Below, piece after piece: positions 6,511-13,461 of a stretch of DNA of 16,649 nt (positions are counted from its first letter, which is position 1; each line of letters opens with the position of its first letter). Made by a program: the position numbers and the translations under genes. Below the pieces are notes generated by a model. It ran no database searches. It was given only the letters and a program-made list of their open reading frames with translations, and was not told the origin of the DNA. Location of the stretch: NCBI GenBank assembly GCA_003661185.1, contig QMVQ01000012.1:1-16649 (forward strand), given 5' to 3'. Source of the stretch: Candidatus Alkanophagales archaeon (GTDB taxonomy: Archaea; Halobacteriota; Syntropharchaeia; Alkanophagales; B39-G2).

Positions 6511-7673
6511 CAAGCACCCCTCCTCAAAGACTCTGCGAACGATTGAAGTCTCGTCCGCACGCCCTCCAGAGAGACAATCTCGTGCTCCACCTCTATCATC
6601 ACTTCAGGAACGCCTGCCTCCATCAGCCCCCTCTTAATATCAGGGTAGTAGCAGAGATGTGGCGGGCAGAACTTTATGAGCAACGAGATTACGCCATCGG
6701 CACCGCCTCTCTTTACCATCCCCGCAATTTCATCCGTCCAATCCATTTCCCAGTCGCCCTTCGTCGGGCACGTCGGCTCCCTTTTTAGATAATGCTCGGC
6801 AAGTGCCTCCAGCGGACGCTTGTTGCCGTCAAGCTCGACATCGTTCGCAAAGTATTTGGAGCCTACATAAAGGTCATCGTCCACAACCACCATCCCCAAA
6901 TCTTCAATCATGTCTAAAATCTCGAACTGCGGCGTCTGGCACAAAGCGCCGGTGAGCACTACTTTCAAGTCGCCCTTAACACGTGGCTCTTTCAAAAGCT
7001 CCTCCTGCCGCTCTTCAAGCTCTAAAAGAAGCTCTCGAAGCCAAGTGTTGTGCTCCTCCTTCGGCACGAGCATGCTCGACCACACGACTGCCATTACTTC
7101 ACGAGCCCGCAAAACGCCCAGATTCTTCCGCCTGAACTCGTAGAAGCGCCGCAACATACGCCTATTTTCGTTGTAAAGCTCTATGCTCCGTCGCAGCTCT
7201 CCATCTGTAATCTCTTTGCCTGTAAACTCCTCGAGGCTCGCTTTGAAGCGTTCCAGCTCTTCTATCAGGAAATCCTTTGTCGCAGCCCCTGGAAAAATCG
7301 CTGGCAAATACAAATATTCAAGGTATGCCGGACGCACATGCTGCTCCAAGATGAACGGCAGCTCTTGCGCTTGCAGGCACGTTCTATAAATAATAAAGCC
7401 GTCAATGAAGTCCAGCTTGCCACGGACGGCATCATCCACAAAGCTGCGTGTCAGTCCGCAATTGAACGTATGCACATATGCATGCCCTATTGTCACAGGC
7501 TCGTCGCTACGCCATACAACCACAGGCAGCAACCCAGCGGCGTGCACGAGCTCTTTAGGTAGCCACATCGGGTAGCAGCCTATAACCTTCTTTCCAGTTC
7601 GCTCTTTCCACTCAGAAACGGTCTTGTATGGGTTCTCTACAGCCTTTAGAAATGGCTCTAATCCTCTTATCAT
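6510..7673 (-). CDS. Benzoyl-CoA reductase / 2-hydroxyacyl-CoA dehydratase subunit, BcrC-like
   Basis: A 387-residue subunit paired with the gene that follows. It opens with the family segment VIGCYPMWLPKELVHAAGLL (Cys33). FNCGL (Cys72), RTCL (Cys99) and KFCPPHLCYYP (Cys336) supply cysteines at the expected places, and EHEIVSLEGVRTRLQSF near the C-terminus is the usual ending of BcrC/BzdN-type subunits. It would carry one [4Fe-4S] cluster and form a heterodimer with the BcrB-like protein. The start ATG at 7673 has an AAGGTG about five bases upstream and follows the dehydrogenase stop by 9 nt, so the genes are co-transcribed. The longer neighbour keeps BcrB hallmarks and this one BcrC hallmarks, so they look like a true pair and not a recent duplication. 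Confidence 0.85.
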   Translation of the reverse strand: MIRGLEPFLKAVENPYKTVSEWKERTGKKVIGCYPMWLPKELVHAAGLLPVVVWRSDEPVTIGHAYVHTFNCGLTRSFVDDAVRGKLDFIDGFIIYRTCLQAQELPFILEQHVRPAYLEYLYLPAIFPGAATKDFLIEELERFKASLEEFTGKEITDGELRRSIELYNENRRMLRRFYEFRRKNLGVLRAREVMAVVWSSMLVPKEEHNTWLRELLLELEERQEELLKEPRVKGDLKVVLTGALCQTPQFEILDMIEDLGMVVVDDDLYVGSKYFANDVELDGNKRPLEALAEHYLKREPTCPTKGDWEMDWTDEIAGMVKRGGADGVISLLIKFCPPHLCYYPDIKRGLMEAGVPEVMIEVEHEIVSLEGVRTRLQSFAESLRRGA

Positions 7674-7682
7674 AAAAACACC

Positions 7683-8438
7683 TTAGTGCATGTAGGTGCC
7701 ACCGCTGACGCAGACAGTCTCTCCCGTGATGTAACTCGCCTCGTCCGAGACGAGAAAGGCAATGACGCTTGCCACTTCCTCGGGCTTGCCCCCACGCCCC
7801 ATCGGTGACAGCTCCTCATACCTCCTCAGCACCTCTTCTGGATAAATGCGTCTTAAGAACGGATTCGGTATGAAGCCGGGAGCTATGCAGTTCACTCTTA
7901 TGTTGTAAGGCGCCGCCTCCCTTGCTAACACCTTCGTGAACGCCATTATGCCGGCTTTCGCAGCGCAGTATGCGGCACCGTCCTCCTTCGAACCTATCCA
8001 CGCCGCTATCGATGAAATGTTCACGATGTTGCCGCCCCTCTGCTTTATCATCGTCGGCAGCACCGCCCTCGAACAGTAGAAGGTGCCCTTGAGGTTTACG
8101 TTGACCACCGTGTCCCACGACTCATCGTCCAACTCCACCACAGGCTTAACTATGTTACGGGCGGCATTGTTCACGAGGATGTCAATCCTGCCAAACGCCT
8201 CCAGCGTCTGCTTTACGAGGGCTTCCACTTGTTCTTTGTCAGTAACGTTGCAAGGCACGCCGATAGCCTCAAAACCTTTCGCCTTAAGATCTTCAGCAAC
8301 CTCCGCCGTCCGCCTCTCGTGGATGTCAGAGACGACGACTTTTGCACCTTCTTGCGCAAGTCGCCGCACGGTCGCTTGCCCTATGCCTGCACCCGCAGAC
8401 GCCGTCACAATCGCAACCTTTCCCTCTAACCGCTGCAT
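7683..8438 (-). CDS. Short-chain dehydrogenase/reductase (3-oxoacyl reductase / hydroxyacyl dehydrogenase type)
   Basis: A 251-residue classical SDR of full length. The cofactor loop is TASAGAGIG (residues 12-20), followed by NNA (90-92). The catalytic set is Asn115, Ser143 and Tyr157-x3-Lys161 (YCAAK). The C-terminal SPMGRGGKPEEVA segment and a GGTYMH ending are also typical. It would oxidise a hydroxyl or reduce a keto group with NAD(P); FabG-like and hydroxyacyl-CoA dehydrogenase members look alike. The Asp at residue 38 after the second beta strand (VVVSDI) favours NAD(H). First gene after an internal promoter: the TATA box is about 30 bp upstream and there is no Shine-Dalgarno sequence, so its mRNA is probably leaderless. 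Within the operon it could act on the product or precursor of the dehydratase/reductase step. Confidence 0.88.
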   Translation of the reverse strand: MQRLEGKVAIVTASAGAGIGQATVRRLAQEGAKVVVSDIHERRTAEVAEDLKAKGFEAIGVPCNVTDKEQVEALVKQTLEAFGRIDILVNNAARNIVKPVVELDDESWDTVVNVNLKGTFYCSRAVLPTMIKQRGGNIVNISSIAAWIGSKEDGAAYCAAKAGIMAFTKVLAREAAPYNIRVNCIAPGFIPNPFLRRIYPEEVLRRYEELSPMGRGGKPEEVASVIAFLVSDEASYITGETVCVSGGTYMH

Positions 8439-8462
8439 ATTTTTAATTCTGCATTATTAACT

Positions 8463-8474
8463 ATTATTTATAAC
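8463..8474 (-). promoter_or_regulatory. TATA box for a leaderless dehydrogenase transcript
   Basis: On the minus strand GTTATAAATAAT is centred about 30 bp upstream of the ATG at 8438, which puts the start of transcription at or next to the start codon. No Shine-Dalgarno sequence is present, which supports a leaderless mRNA. The box overlaps the stop codon of the receiver-domain gene, so the lower operon can be expressed independently of the upper one. Confidence 0.6.
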
Positions 8475-8929
8475 GCTTTTGCCTCCCCCTCGCCTGCCGC
8501 GCTTAGCTTTATTATTTCGTCAACAAGTGTTTGTAAAGGCACGGGCTTGCACAAGAAGCCGCTCGCGCCCTTCTTTAAGGCACGCTGCCGTTCCGCTTCT
8601 AAGCTTTCAGGAGCGCACGCTGCAAGGCTTGCCAGAATCAGCACTTTGACCCGTGAAAAGTTCTTCTTCGTATATGCGAGAAGCTTGTAGCCTGTGTGCA
8701 CCTCCTCGGGTGTAGGCAAGTCCCCACGTCCGTGTTCCGCCGCCTCTCTCGTCAAATCCAACTCTATGACTGCGACGTCTGCATCCCTTAAAAGCTCTAA
8801 CGCCGCTTTCGGCTCTTCCGTGCTGATGACTCTATACTCAGCAACGCTCTCAGCGTTTAAAAATTCTTCCAGCACGTCGCAAAACTTTGAAGCTTGCGAG
8901 TCCACAAGCAAAACCTTTATTTCAGTCAT
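8468..8929 (-). CDS. Stand-alone response-regulator receiver-domain protein
   Basis: A 153-residue protein with a receiver fold: VLLVDSQ (acidic Asp10), a candidate phosphoacceptor Asp58 in VIELDL, Ser101 in LILASL and the conserved Lys128 in GFLCKPV. The acidic pocket has one clear Asp where two are usual. A stretch of roughly 20 residues after Asp58 (EAAEHGRGDLPTPEEVHTGY) is longer and more polar than normal. There is no output domain, so it would act by protein contact or as a phosphate sink. Its ATG lies inside the end of the acyl-CoA synthetase gene (8-bp overlap), showing co-transcription. No histidine kinase is in the window. Confidence 0.7.
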   Translation of the reverse strand: MTEIKVLLVDSQASKFCDVLEEFLNAESVAEYRVISTEEPKAALELLRDADVAVIELDLTREAAEHGRGDLPTPEEVHTGYKLLAYTKKNFSRVKVLILASLAACAPESLEAERQRALKKGASGFLCKPVPLQTLVDEIIKLSAAGEGEAKAL

Positions 8930-10346
8930 TTACCCGCTTTGAGAGCTTATACAGCATACCAAGCGCCCGCACGGCGGTTTCGAAGTCCGAAAACACCGGG
9001 AAACCCAACTTCTCCAGCTCTCGTGAGAGCTCTTGCGCTAAAACGAGATGCGCCGAGTATGCCCATATCGCCACGGGCTTCGATGCCCTCTCCTTCAGCT
9101 CCTTAAAAAGCTCGACGTATAGTGGCGGCGGTGCCGCCTCGCCCGTCCACAGGACGACGGACACGCAGTCCACGCCCTCGTCCTCCAGTGCCGCTTCTAT
9201 TGCCTTTTTGTATATTTGTATGATATCGTCAGCGAACAGCGCCGGTCCGACGTCCGAGGGGTTCTTTGCGAGCGACGGGAATATCTCGCCGAGCCTGTTT
9301 GAGGTTTCTTCGGAGAACCTTGCAAGTTCCAAGCCGCACTCGTAAGCGATGTCCGTAGACATCACGCCGGCGCCGCCCGTCATCGTAACCATGGCGATGC
9401 GGTTGCCCTTCGGGCGAGGTTGCCCGAAAATCTTGGGAATTTCGAAAAGTTCCCTGAAATTTTGAATTCTCAGCACGCCGGCTTGTCGGAACGCCGCGTC
9501 GTAGATTTTGTCGTCGCCTGCCAGCGTGCCGGTGTGCGACGCCGCCGCTTTTGCTCCCGCCTCGCTGCGCCCCGACTTCAGCACGATGACGGGCTTCTTT
9601 TCAACAACTCGCTTCGCAGTCGCTAAGAACCGCCGCCCGTCCCGGATGGCTTCAAGATACATGGCTATGACCTTCGTCTCAGCGTCTTCAGCAAGATATT
9701 CGAGGAGGTCAGCTTCGTCCACGTCGCACTTGTTCCCGAAATCACAAATCTTACTGATGCCATACTGTAGGTCTTCGTAAGGCACAGCTTGCGGCGCAAT
9801 TATCCCTGTTTGTCCTGCGAGCGCTACGAAGCCCCTTCTAATACTGGAGTAGCCGAACTCGTAGGGCGTCGTTACAAGCCCGTTTGCGGTGTTTGTGACG
9901 CCTACGGTGTTTGGACCGAGGATGCGGATGCCCTCACGCCGCCCAACGCTAACAAGCTCTTTTTGCAGCCTTGCCCCTTCCTCACTGCGTTCTGCAAAGC
10001 CGTCAGAGACGACAATCGCCGCACGCACGCCGCACGCCCCGCACTCCTCGAGGACGCTCGGCACCACCGCAGCAGGCGTCATGATGATGACGAGGTCAAC
10101 CATTGCCGGAATGTCTTTAACGCTGGCATAAACGTCTAAGCCGAGGACTTTGTCGTAGCGGGGATTGACAGGGTAAACCTCGCCAGGGAAGCCGAACACC
10201 CTTAGATTCTTTATGATGACATAGCCGCCGAACCAGCCCTCTCGGAGCGCCCCGATGACAGCGACGCTGCGAGGCTCAAAGAAGTAAGAAAAGCAACTCT
10301 CAGGCTCGGCTCCTCCTCCCCTCCCCTCTCCGGTCATATTCTTCAT
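8922..10346 (-). CDS. ADP-forming acyl-CoA synthetase (acetate-CoA ligase type), alpha subunit
   Basis: A 474-residue protein with an N-terminal CoA-binding domain (PRSVAVIGA; FPGEVYPVNP) and a flavodoxin-like ligase part with the GPNTVGV motif (residues 144-150). The segment carrying the phosphorylated histidine is SHTGTLAG, His271. The length equals that of stand-alone alpha subunits. The ATP-grasp beta subunit needed for activity is absent here and must be encoded elsewhere. These enzymes turn an acyl-CoA, ADP and phosphate into the free acid and ATP, and are the usual archaeal route for energy from CoA esters. The ATG at 10346 has AAAGGT about six bases upstream; an ATG at 10337 is possible if the transcript begins there. 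It heads the minus-strand operon. Confidence 0.85.
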   Translation of the reverse strand: MKNMTGEGRGGGAEPESCFSYFFEPRSVAVIGALREGWFGGYVIIKNLRVFGFPGEVYPVNPRYDKVLGLDVYASVKDIPAMVDLVIIMTPAAVVPSVLEECGACGVRAAIVVSDGFAERSEEGARLQKELVSVGRREGIRILGPNTVGVTNTANGLVTTPYEFGYSSIRRGFVALAGQTGIIAPQAVPYEDLQYGISKICDFGNKCDVDEADLLEYLAEDAETKVIAMYLEAIRDGRRFLATAKRVVEKKPVIVLKSGRSEAGAKAAASHTGTLAGDDKIYDAAFRQAGVLRIQNFRELFEIPKIFGQPRPKGNRIAMVTMTGGAGVMSTDIAYECGLELARFSEETSNRLGEIFPSLAKNPSDVGPALFADDIIQIYKKAIEAALEDEGVDCVSVVLWTGEAAPPPLYVELFKELKERASKPVAIWAYSAHLVLAQELSRELEKLGFPVFSDFETAVRALGMLYKLSKRVND

Positions 10347-10361
10347 CTTTTACCTTTGAGT

Positions 10362-10372
10362 CATATAAAATT
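10362..10372 (-). promoter_or_regulatory. Possible TATA box for the acyl-CoA synthetase operon
   Basis: ATTTTATATGA reads on the minus strand about 20 bp upstream of the ATG at 10346. The spacing is short for that start and would suit initiation near 10340, making the ATG at 10337 a leaderless alternative. The 152-bp gap also holds the promoter of the divergent operon. Confidence 0.4.
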
Positions 10373-10442
10373 CTCGTTTTTGACACAGCTCTGCCCTCCT
10401 TAATCCGCCCACAGCATTCCCATGCGAGCAAAGCCCGTTAGC

Positions 10443-10456
10443 TTTAAATATTATAA
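10443..10456 (+). promoter_or_regulatory. TATA box for the 151/380-residue gene pair
   Basis: TTTAAATATTATAA lies about 50 bp upstream of the ATG at 10499, giving a predicted start of transcription near 10475. That leaves a short leader holding a GGGAGG Shine-Dalgarno sequence at 10485-10490, eight bases from the ATG. Confidence 0.6.
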
Positions 10457-10498
10457 GATTAATCACGATAAAGCGTAAAGCACTGGGAGGAAAACAAG

Positions 10499-10954
10499 AT
10501 GGGCGAGGAAGAGCGGATGGGTCCTGTGGAGAAAATAGAGGAAAAGCAGTTGCTGCCGAAAAACGTCATCTGCCCCGCGTATTTCGACCAGCTTCAGTAT
10601 AAGGCAAGGTGCGGCGCAAAAATAGTGAAGAAGGCGCCCGCCGTGCTTCAATACGAGGAGCTTGGCCCTATGGTTCATGATATATTCCATAGGGTCAAAG
10701 AGATTCCGAGGAAGGAGTGGCGGAAGTTCGGCTTCGGCGGCCCTACTAGTCCTGAGAAGATAGAACCGATATGGGTATATTTGTGCGAAAAGGGCCACCA
10801 CTGGCCACGTGCGTGGTGGTGGGCTGACGTTCCCGTGGTTCCGCTCAGGGAGATTTTCAGAATCAAAGAGAAAGCTGTGTGGCCGTGGGAGAAGGAGGCG
10901 TCTGAAAAGGCTATAAAGGAGTATGAGGAGAAATGGAAGAAGGAGGTGGAGTGA
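10499..10954 (+). CDS. Unrecognised 151-residue protein, tryptophan-rich, partner of the 380-residue protein
   Basis: I do not recognise this family. The protein is soluble and charged, with nine tryptophans. Four of them are in HWPRAWWWADVPVVPL (residues 101-116) and two in VWPW (127-130). Cysteines are at 25 (VICPAYF), 38 (ARCGAK) and 96 (YLCEKGHHW); Cys96 with His100 and His101 might bind a metal, but this is a guess. The C-terminus from about 131 is a charged helix, possibly a coiled coil. The N-terminus MGEEERMG resembles that of the McrA-like protein (MGEEEKKSK). It has a well-placed Shine-Dalgarno sequence and a clear TATA box. The next gene starts directly after its stop, so the two products are probably made in fixed ratio and may form a complex. 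Confidence 0.8.
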   Translation: MGEEERMGPVEKIEEKQLLPKNVICPAYFDQLQYKARCGAKIVKKAPAVLQYEELGPMVHDIFHRVKEIPRKEWRKFGFGGPTSPEKIEPIWVYLCEKGHHWPRAWWWADVPVVPLREIFRIKEKAVWPWEKEASEKAIKEYEEKWKKEVE

Positions 10955-12097
10955 ATGAGGAAGCGTCCCTATCATGACAACACGGAAGCGTGGCCGATGA
11001 GCAGAACCTTCTACTCTTGCTTCGTCATCGGACGTCCCGGGGACCCAGAGCGTGAGACACCGCTCAAACTGAATATGGCACGCTGGTATGAATTCAACAT
11101 GCTGGGGCAGGAGGAGTATGTCATAAGGTTCGCTGAGAACCAGCAAATCATAAGAGCGTGGAAAGGAGGCATCTTTAAGGACATATCAAAGGTAGTCGCT
11201 TACCTCTCATTCCCGCCGGTGTTCGCAACCCGTATCATCCAAGACCCCCCGTCCATGATTCTCCTCTATGGGCGGAGCGTTGATACGACCTTCGTAGGAG
11301 CGGACGGACGCACCCTCGAAATGCAGCAATACTTCCCAGACATCCATTATGAGGATGGCTACGTTACCAACGTCTGGCAGTTCGACCCCGAGTTCGGCAT
11401 GGACTTGCTGGAGCGGCGGCATTTGAAGGTTGGAGAGAAGCTTAAGGATTTGATATGGTCGAGACCGGTAGCGGAAGCCGGCATGCTTGTTCGTGACATT
11501 TTCCTCGACGTTCGTAACGAGATGACACCCGAGTATGCAACTGCCGCTTACCACATCTGCGGCTGGTCTATTGCCTGTGCGGGCTACGAGTCGCCGTCGC
11601 CCTTGAGGGTCGCTATCGAGCTCTCAAGGCAGCTCTATCAATGCTTGAACTCTGTGAAGCTCGGCTGGCCGTTCAAGATATGGGACGCTGAATTCTTCCC
11701 GAGACCGCCCGCTCTCGACCTTATGGCTCAGAACCCGCCAAGTGTCTTCACTTACAGGTTCAATGGACTTATCCTCGGCTCGAACTGGGCGTCAAGATTT
11801 ATCCATCTGCCAATGTGGGAGTATATCGATTCCGTCGGTGCGGAAATCATACCGCCAACGCACGAGGAGATTGCGTATTCCGTCCTGCGATACGGCATGG
11901 ACAGGTATAAGATGCCAGAAACGTTCGTGCAGTCTAAGTTCGTCTACGGCGACGAAGCTCGGATGATGCCGACGCTCTGTGAGGAGACAGGCTACCCGCT
12001 GCCCGCTCGTTACTTCTGCTCCTTCGACGAAGCTACCGAAATCATAAAGAAGGCGAGAGAAGAACATAAGGAGTGGTTAAATCCCGAGGGTTACTAA
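10955..12097 (+). CDS. Unrecognised 380-residue protein in the operon leading to YcaO and McrA
   Basis: I do not recognise this family. The protein is soluble with no signal peptide or membrane span. It is rich in aromatic residues (DLMAQNPPSVFTYRFN, LPMWEYIDSVGAEIIPPTHE). Cysteines are scattered (22, 202, 208, 230, 342, 355), with no ferredoxin-type cluster motif. A helical stretch EYATAAYHICGWSIACAGYE (residues 193-212) is the most hydrophobic part. The ATG directly follows the stop of the 151-residue gene, and AGGAGGTG sits six bases upstream, so translation should be strong and coupled. The C-terminal EATEIIKKAREEHKEWLNP is a charged helix. Short resemblances to McrB are too weak to name it. 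Its place two genes before the McrA-like gene suggests a role with that enzyme. Confidence 0.85.
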   Translation: MRKRPYHDNTEAWPMSRTFYSCFVIGRPGDPERETPLKLNMARWYEFNMLGQEEYVIRFAENQQIIRAWKGGIFKDISKVVAYLSFPPVFATRIIQDPPSMILLYGRSVDTTFVGADGRTLEMQQYFPDIHYEDGYVTNVWQFDPEFGMDLLERRHLKVGEKLKDLIWSRPVAEAGMLVRDIFLDVRNEMTPEYATAAYHICGWSIACAGYESPSPLRVAIELSRQLYQCLNSVKLGWPFKIWDAEFFPRPPALDLMAQNPPSVFTYRFNGLILGSNWASRFIHLPMWEYIDSVGAEIIPPTHEEIAYSVLRYGMDRYKMPETFVQSKFVYGDEARMMPTLCEETGYPLPARYFCSFDEATEIIKKAREEHKEWLNPEGY

Positions 12098-12102
12098 TTT
12101 AA

Positions 12103-12130
12103 CTCTTTTCTCTTTTCTCTTTTCTCTTTT
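12103..12130 (+). repeat. Four perfect tandem copies of CTCTTTT abutting the YcaO start
   Basis: The heptamer CTCTTTT is repeated four times without change and ends at the base before the ATG at 12131. It lies 5 bp after the stop of the 380-residue gene. A pyrimidine tract of this kind could act as an archaeal transcription terminator or attenuator. It leaves no room for a Shine-Dalgarno sequence for the YcaO gene. Confidence 0.85.
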
Positions 12131-13302
12131 ATGCTGCGACCTTGTAAGAAGAAATATTGGGGGGTTACTGGGCATAGAGCGGTGCCGCCCGCTAAGACTT
12201 TGAGGCGGCTTAATGACATCGGTGTTCTGCGGGATATAACAAATTTGGATAAGCTTAACATTCCTGTGTTCTTGTGCGAGAGCAAGGGCAAAATCTACAA
12301 AGGCAAAGGAGCGATAAAAGAAGAAGCCATGGCGTCGGCGTTGATGGAAGTAGTAGAGCGTTATTCCCTTCTTTAGAGGCTCACCTCGACATGCGTGTCT
12401 TCATAGGCAGGTATGATGAGTTTCCAAACGCCATAAATCTCGATGAGCTTATTCTCCCTGATGATTTCTTGGTGGAGCGTAGGATAACGTGGGTTGAGGG
12501 CTTCGACCTCGTGCGTGAAGAAAGCGTGCTCGTGCCGGCGAACGCTGTCTTTTACCCCTTCCGTCGTGAGATATTCAAGCCCAACACCAACGGGCTCGCC
12601 TCCGGGAACACGCTGGAGGAGGCAGTCTGCCACGGCTTGGCGGAGGTCATAGAAAGAGACGCACACTCATTAGCCGAAGCGGCAAGGCGGACCGGCGCCA
12701 CGATCACAGACATGCGGCGCAGCAAGCGCTTGCAGACGCTCATCGAAAGGTATGAGCGAGCAGGCATCCACGTGATGATAAAGGAAATAACGACGGACGT
12801 GGGCGTTCCGACGTTCGCGGCGGTCGCTGAGGACCCCTCAAGGGACCCAAGGCTCCTGCTCATCGGAGTGGGGACGCACGTCAATGCCGAGGTTGCGCTT
12901 GGAAGAGCGTTGGCGGAGCTTGCGCAAGCGAGAGCCACGCAGATTTACATGAATACGAACGGCGGTTTCACTGAGGTAGAAGAGGCAGATATGCGCTTTA
13001 AGTTACGGCTCGGCTACGAGGGCTTGAAGCGATTAAACGCCCATTGGTATGCTGAGACTGAGGAAAAGCGTTTTGACGATGTCGAATCTCACGACAACGA
13101 TGACATCTTGGAGGACATAGGCGTCATGGTAAAAAAACTGAGGAGAGCAGGGCTGGAAAGGGTAGTAGTTGTGGATTTAACGAGCGAGCTAAGGGTTCCT
13201 GTCGTAAGGGTCATAGTGCCAGGATTAGAAACCTATGCGTTCGACGATGAGCGGTTCGGAGACCGGTGCGCCGCCATCACCAAACAACTCTGGCTCGGAT
13301 AA
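12131..13302 (+). CDS. ycaO: YcaO-family protein, probable McrA thioglycine synthesis enzyme; reading frame interrupted by a -1 frameshift
   Basis: The first part (12131-12376) ends KGKGAIKEEAMASALMEVVERYSLL and stops at TAG (12374-12376). The rest continues in another frame from about 12373 (LEAHLDMRVFIGRYDEF) to 13302. Together they give a complete YcaO domain of about 390 residues. The ATP/Mg-binding motifs are the KEEAMASALMEVVERYS helix, ASGNTLEEAVCHGLAEVIERDA and AELAQARATQIY, with the typical VVVVDLTSE and PVVRVIVPGLE at the end. In methanogens YcaO, helped by TfuA, converts the McrA active-site glycine to thioglycine. One extra T in the TTT run at 12372-12374 would restore the frame, so a sequencing or assembly error is a serious possibility, as is true inactivation. 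All motifs downstream of the break are intact, which argues against an old pseudogene. No TfuA gene is in the window. Confidence 0.8.
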
Positions 13303-13365
13303 TATGTTCCCAAATTCGAATAAGGGTGCGTGAACATCGAGACAGAGAGTAATAACTATTGTTTG

Positions 13366-13406
13366 CGCTCCCTAAAAGGCAGGAACGCTCTCTAAAACAC
13401 CAGGAA
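13366..13406 (+). repeat. Direct repeat with 20-bp period just upstream of the McrA-like gene's TATA box
   Basis: CGCTCCCTAAAA (13366-13377) and CGCTCTCTAAAA (13386-13397) differ at one base and are 20 bp apart, two turns of B-DNA. Each is followed by CAGGAA (13380-13385 and 13401-13406). The second copy touches the TATA box. This geometry is typical of a regulator binding two sites on one face of the helix. No regulator is identified. Confidence 0.6.
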
Positions 13407-13408
13407 AA

Positions 13409-13421
13409 CTATATATATAAC
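13409..13421 (+). promoter_or_regulatory. Strong TATA box for the McrA-like gene
   Basis: CTATATATATAAC lies about 50 bp upstream of the ATG at 13462, preceded by a purine-rich BRE-like GGAAAA. Initiation is expected near 13440. An AGGAGGGG Shine-Dalgarno sequence follows at 13451-13458. The gene therefore has its own transcript apart from the 151/380/YcaO unit. Confidence 0.75.
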
Positions 13422-13461
13422 TTAGAATAATGAAAATGCAACAACTCTTTAGGAGGGGAAA

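Noticed and set aside
7050..7562. 170-codon plus-strand frame opposite the BcrC-like gene
   Set aside because: Antisense shadow; no domain, no initiation signals.
8922..10346. Full single-chain acyl-CoA synthetase (alpha plus beta)
   Set aside because: The protein ends after the ligase domain at 474 residues; no ATP-grasp domain is encoded here, so only the alpha subunit can be claimed.
10499..10954. 151-residue protein as McrG, McrC or McrD
   Set aside because: No McrG hallmark such as the GRSVHGHSLRLDEDG-like segment is present, and the composition (Trp-rich, charged tail) is unlike McrC or McrD.
10463..11146. 227-codon minus-strand reading frame opposite the 151/380-residue genes
   Set aside because: It lies across two genes with Shine-Dalgarno sequences and a promoter, has low-complexity Leu/Pro/His-rich translation and no start signals of its own. 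It is a shadow frame.
10955..12097. 380-residue protein as a divergent McrB
   Set aside because: Short similarities (GMLVRDI to GYALRNI; DEATEIIK to PEATSGLIK) exist, but the McrB active-site segment with the SIYGGGGPG-like glycine-rich motif and its histidine is absent and the order and length do not fit. Not enough to name it.
12366..12378. Programmed -1 frameshift in YcaO
   Set aside because: The codons CTT CTT TAG do not form a canonical X XXY YYZ slippery site and no downstream structure is evident; a one-base indel is simpler.
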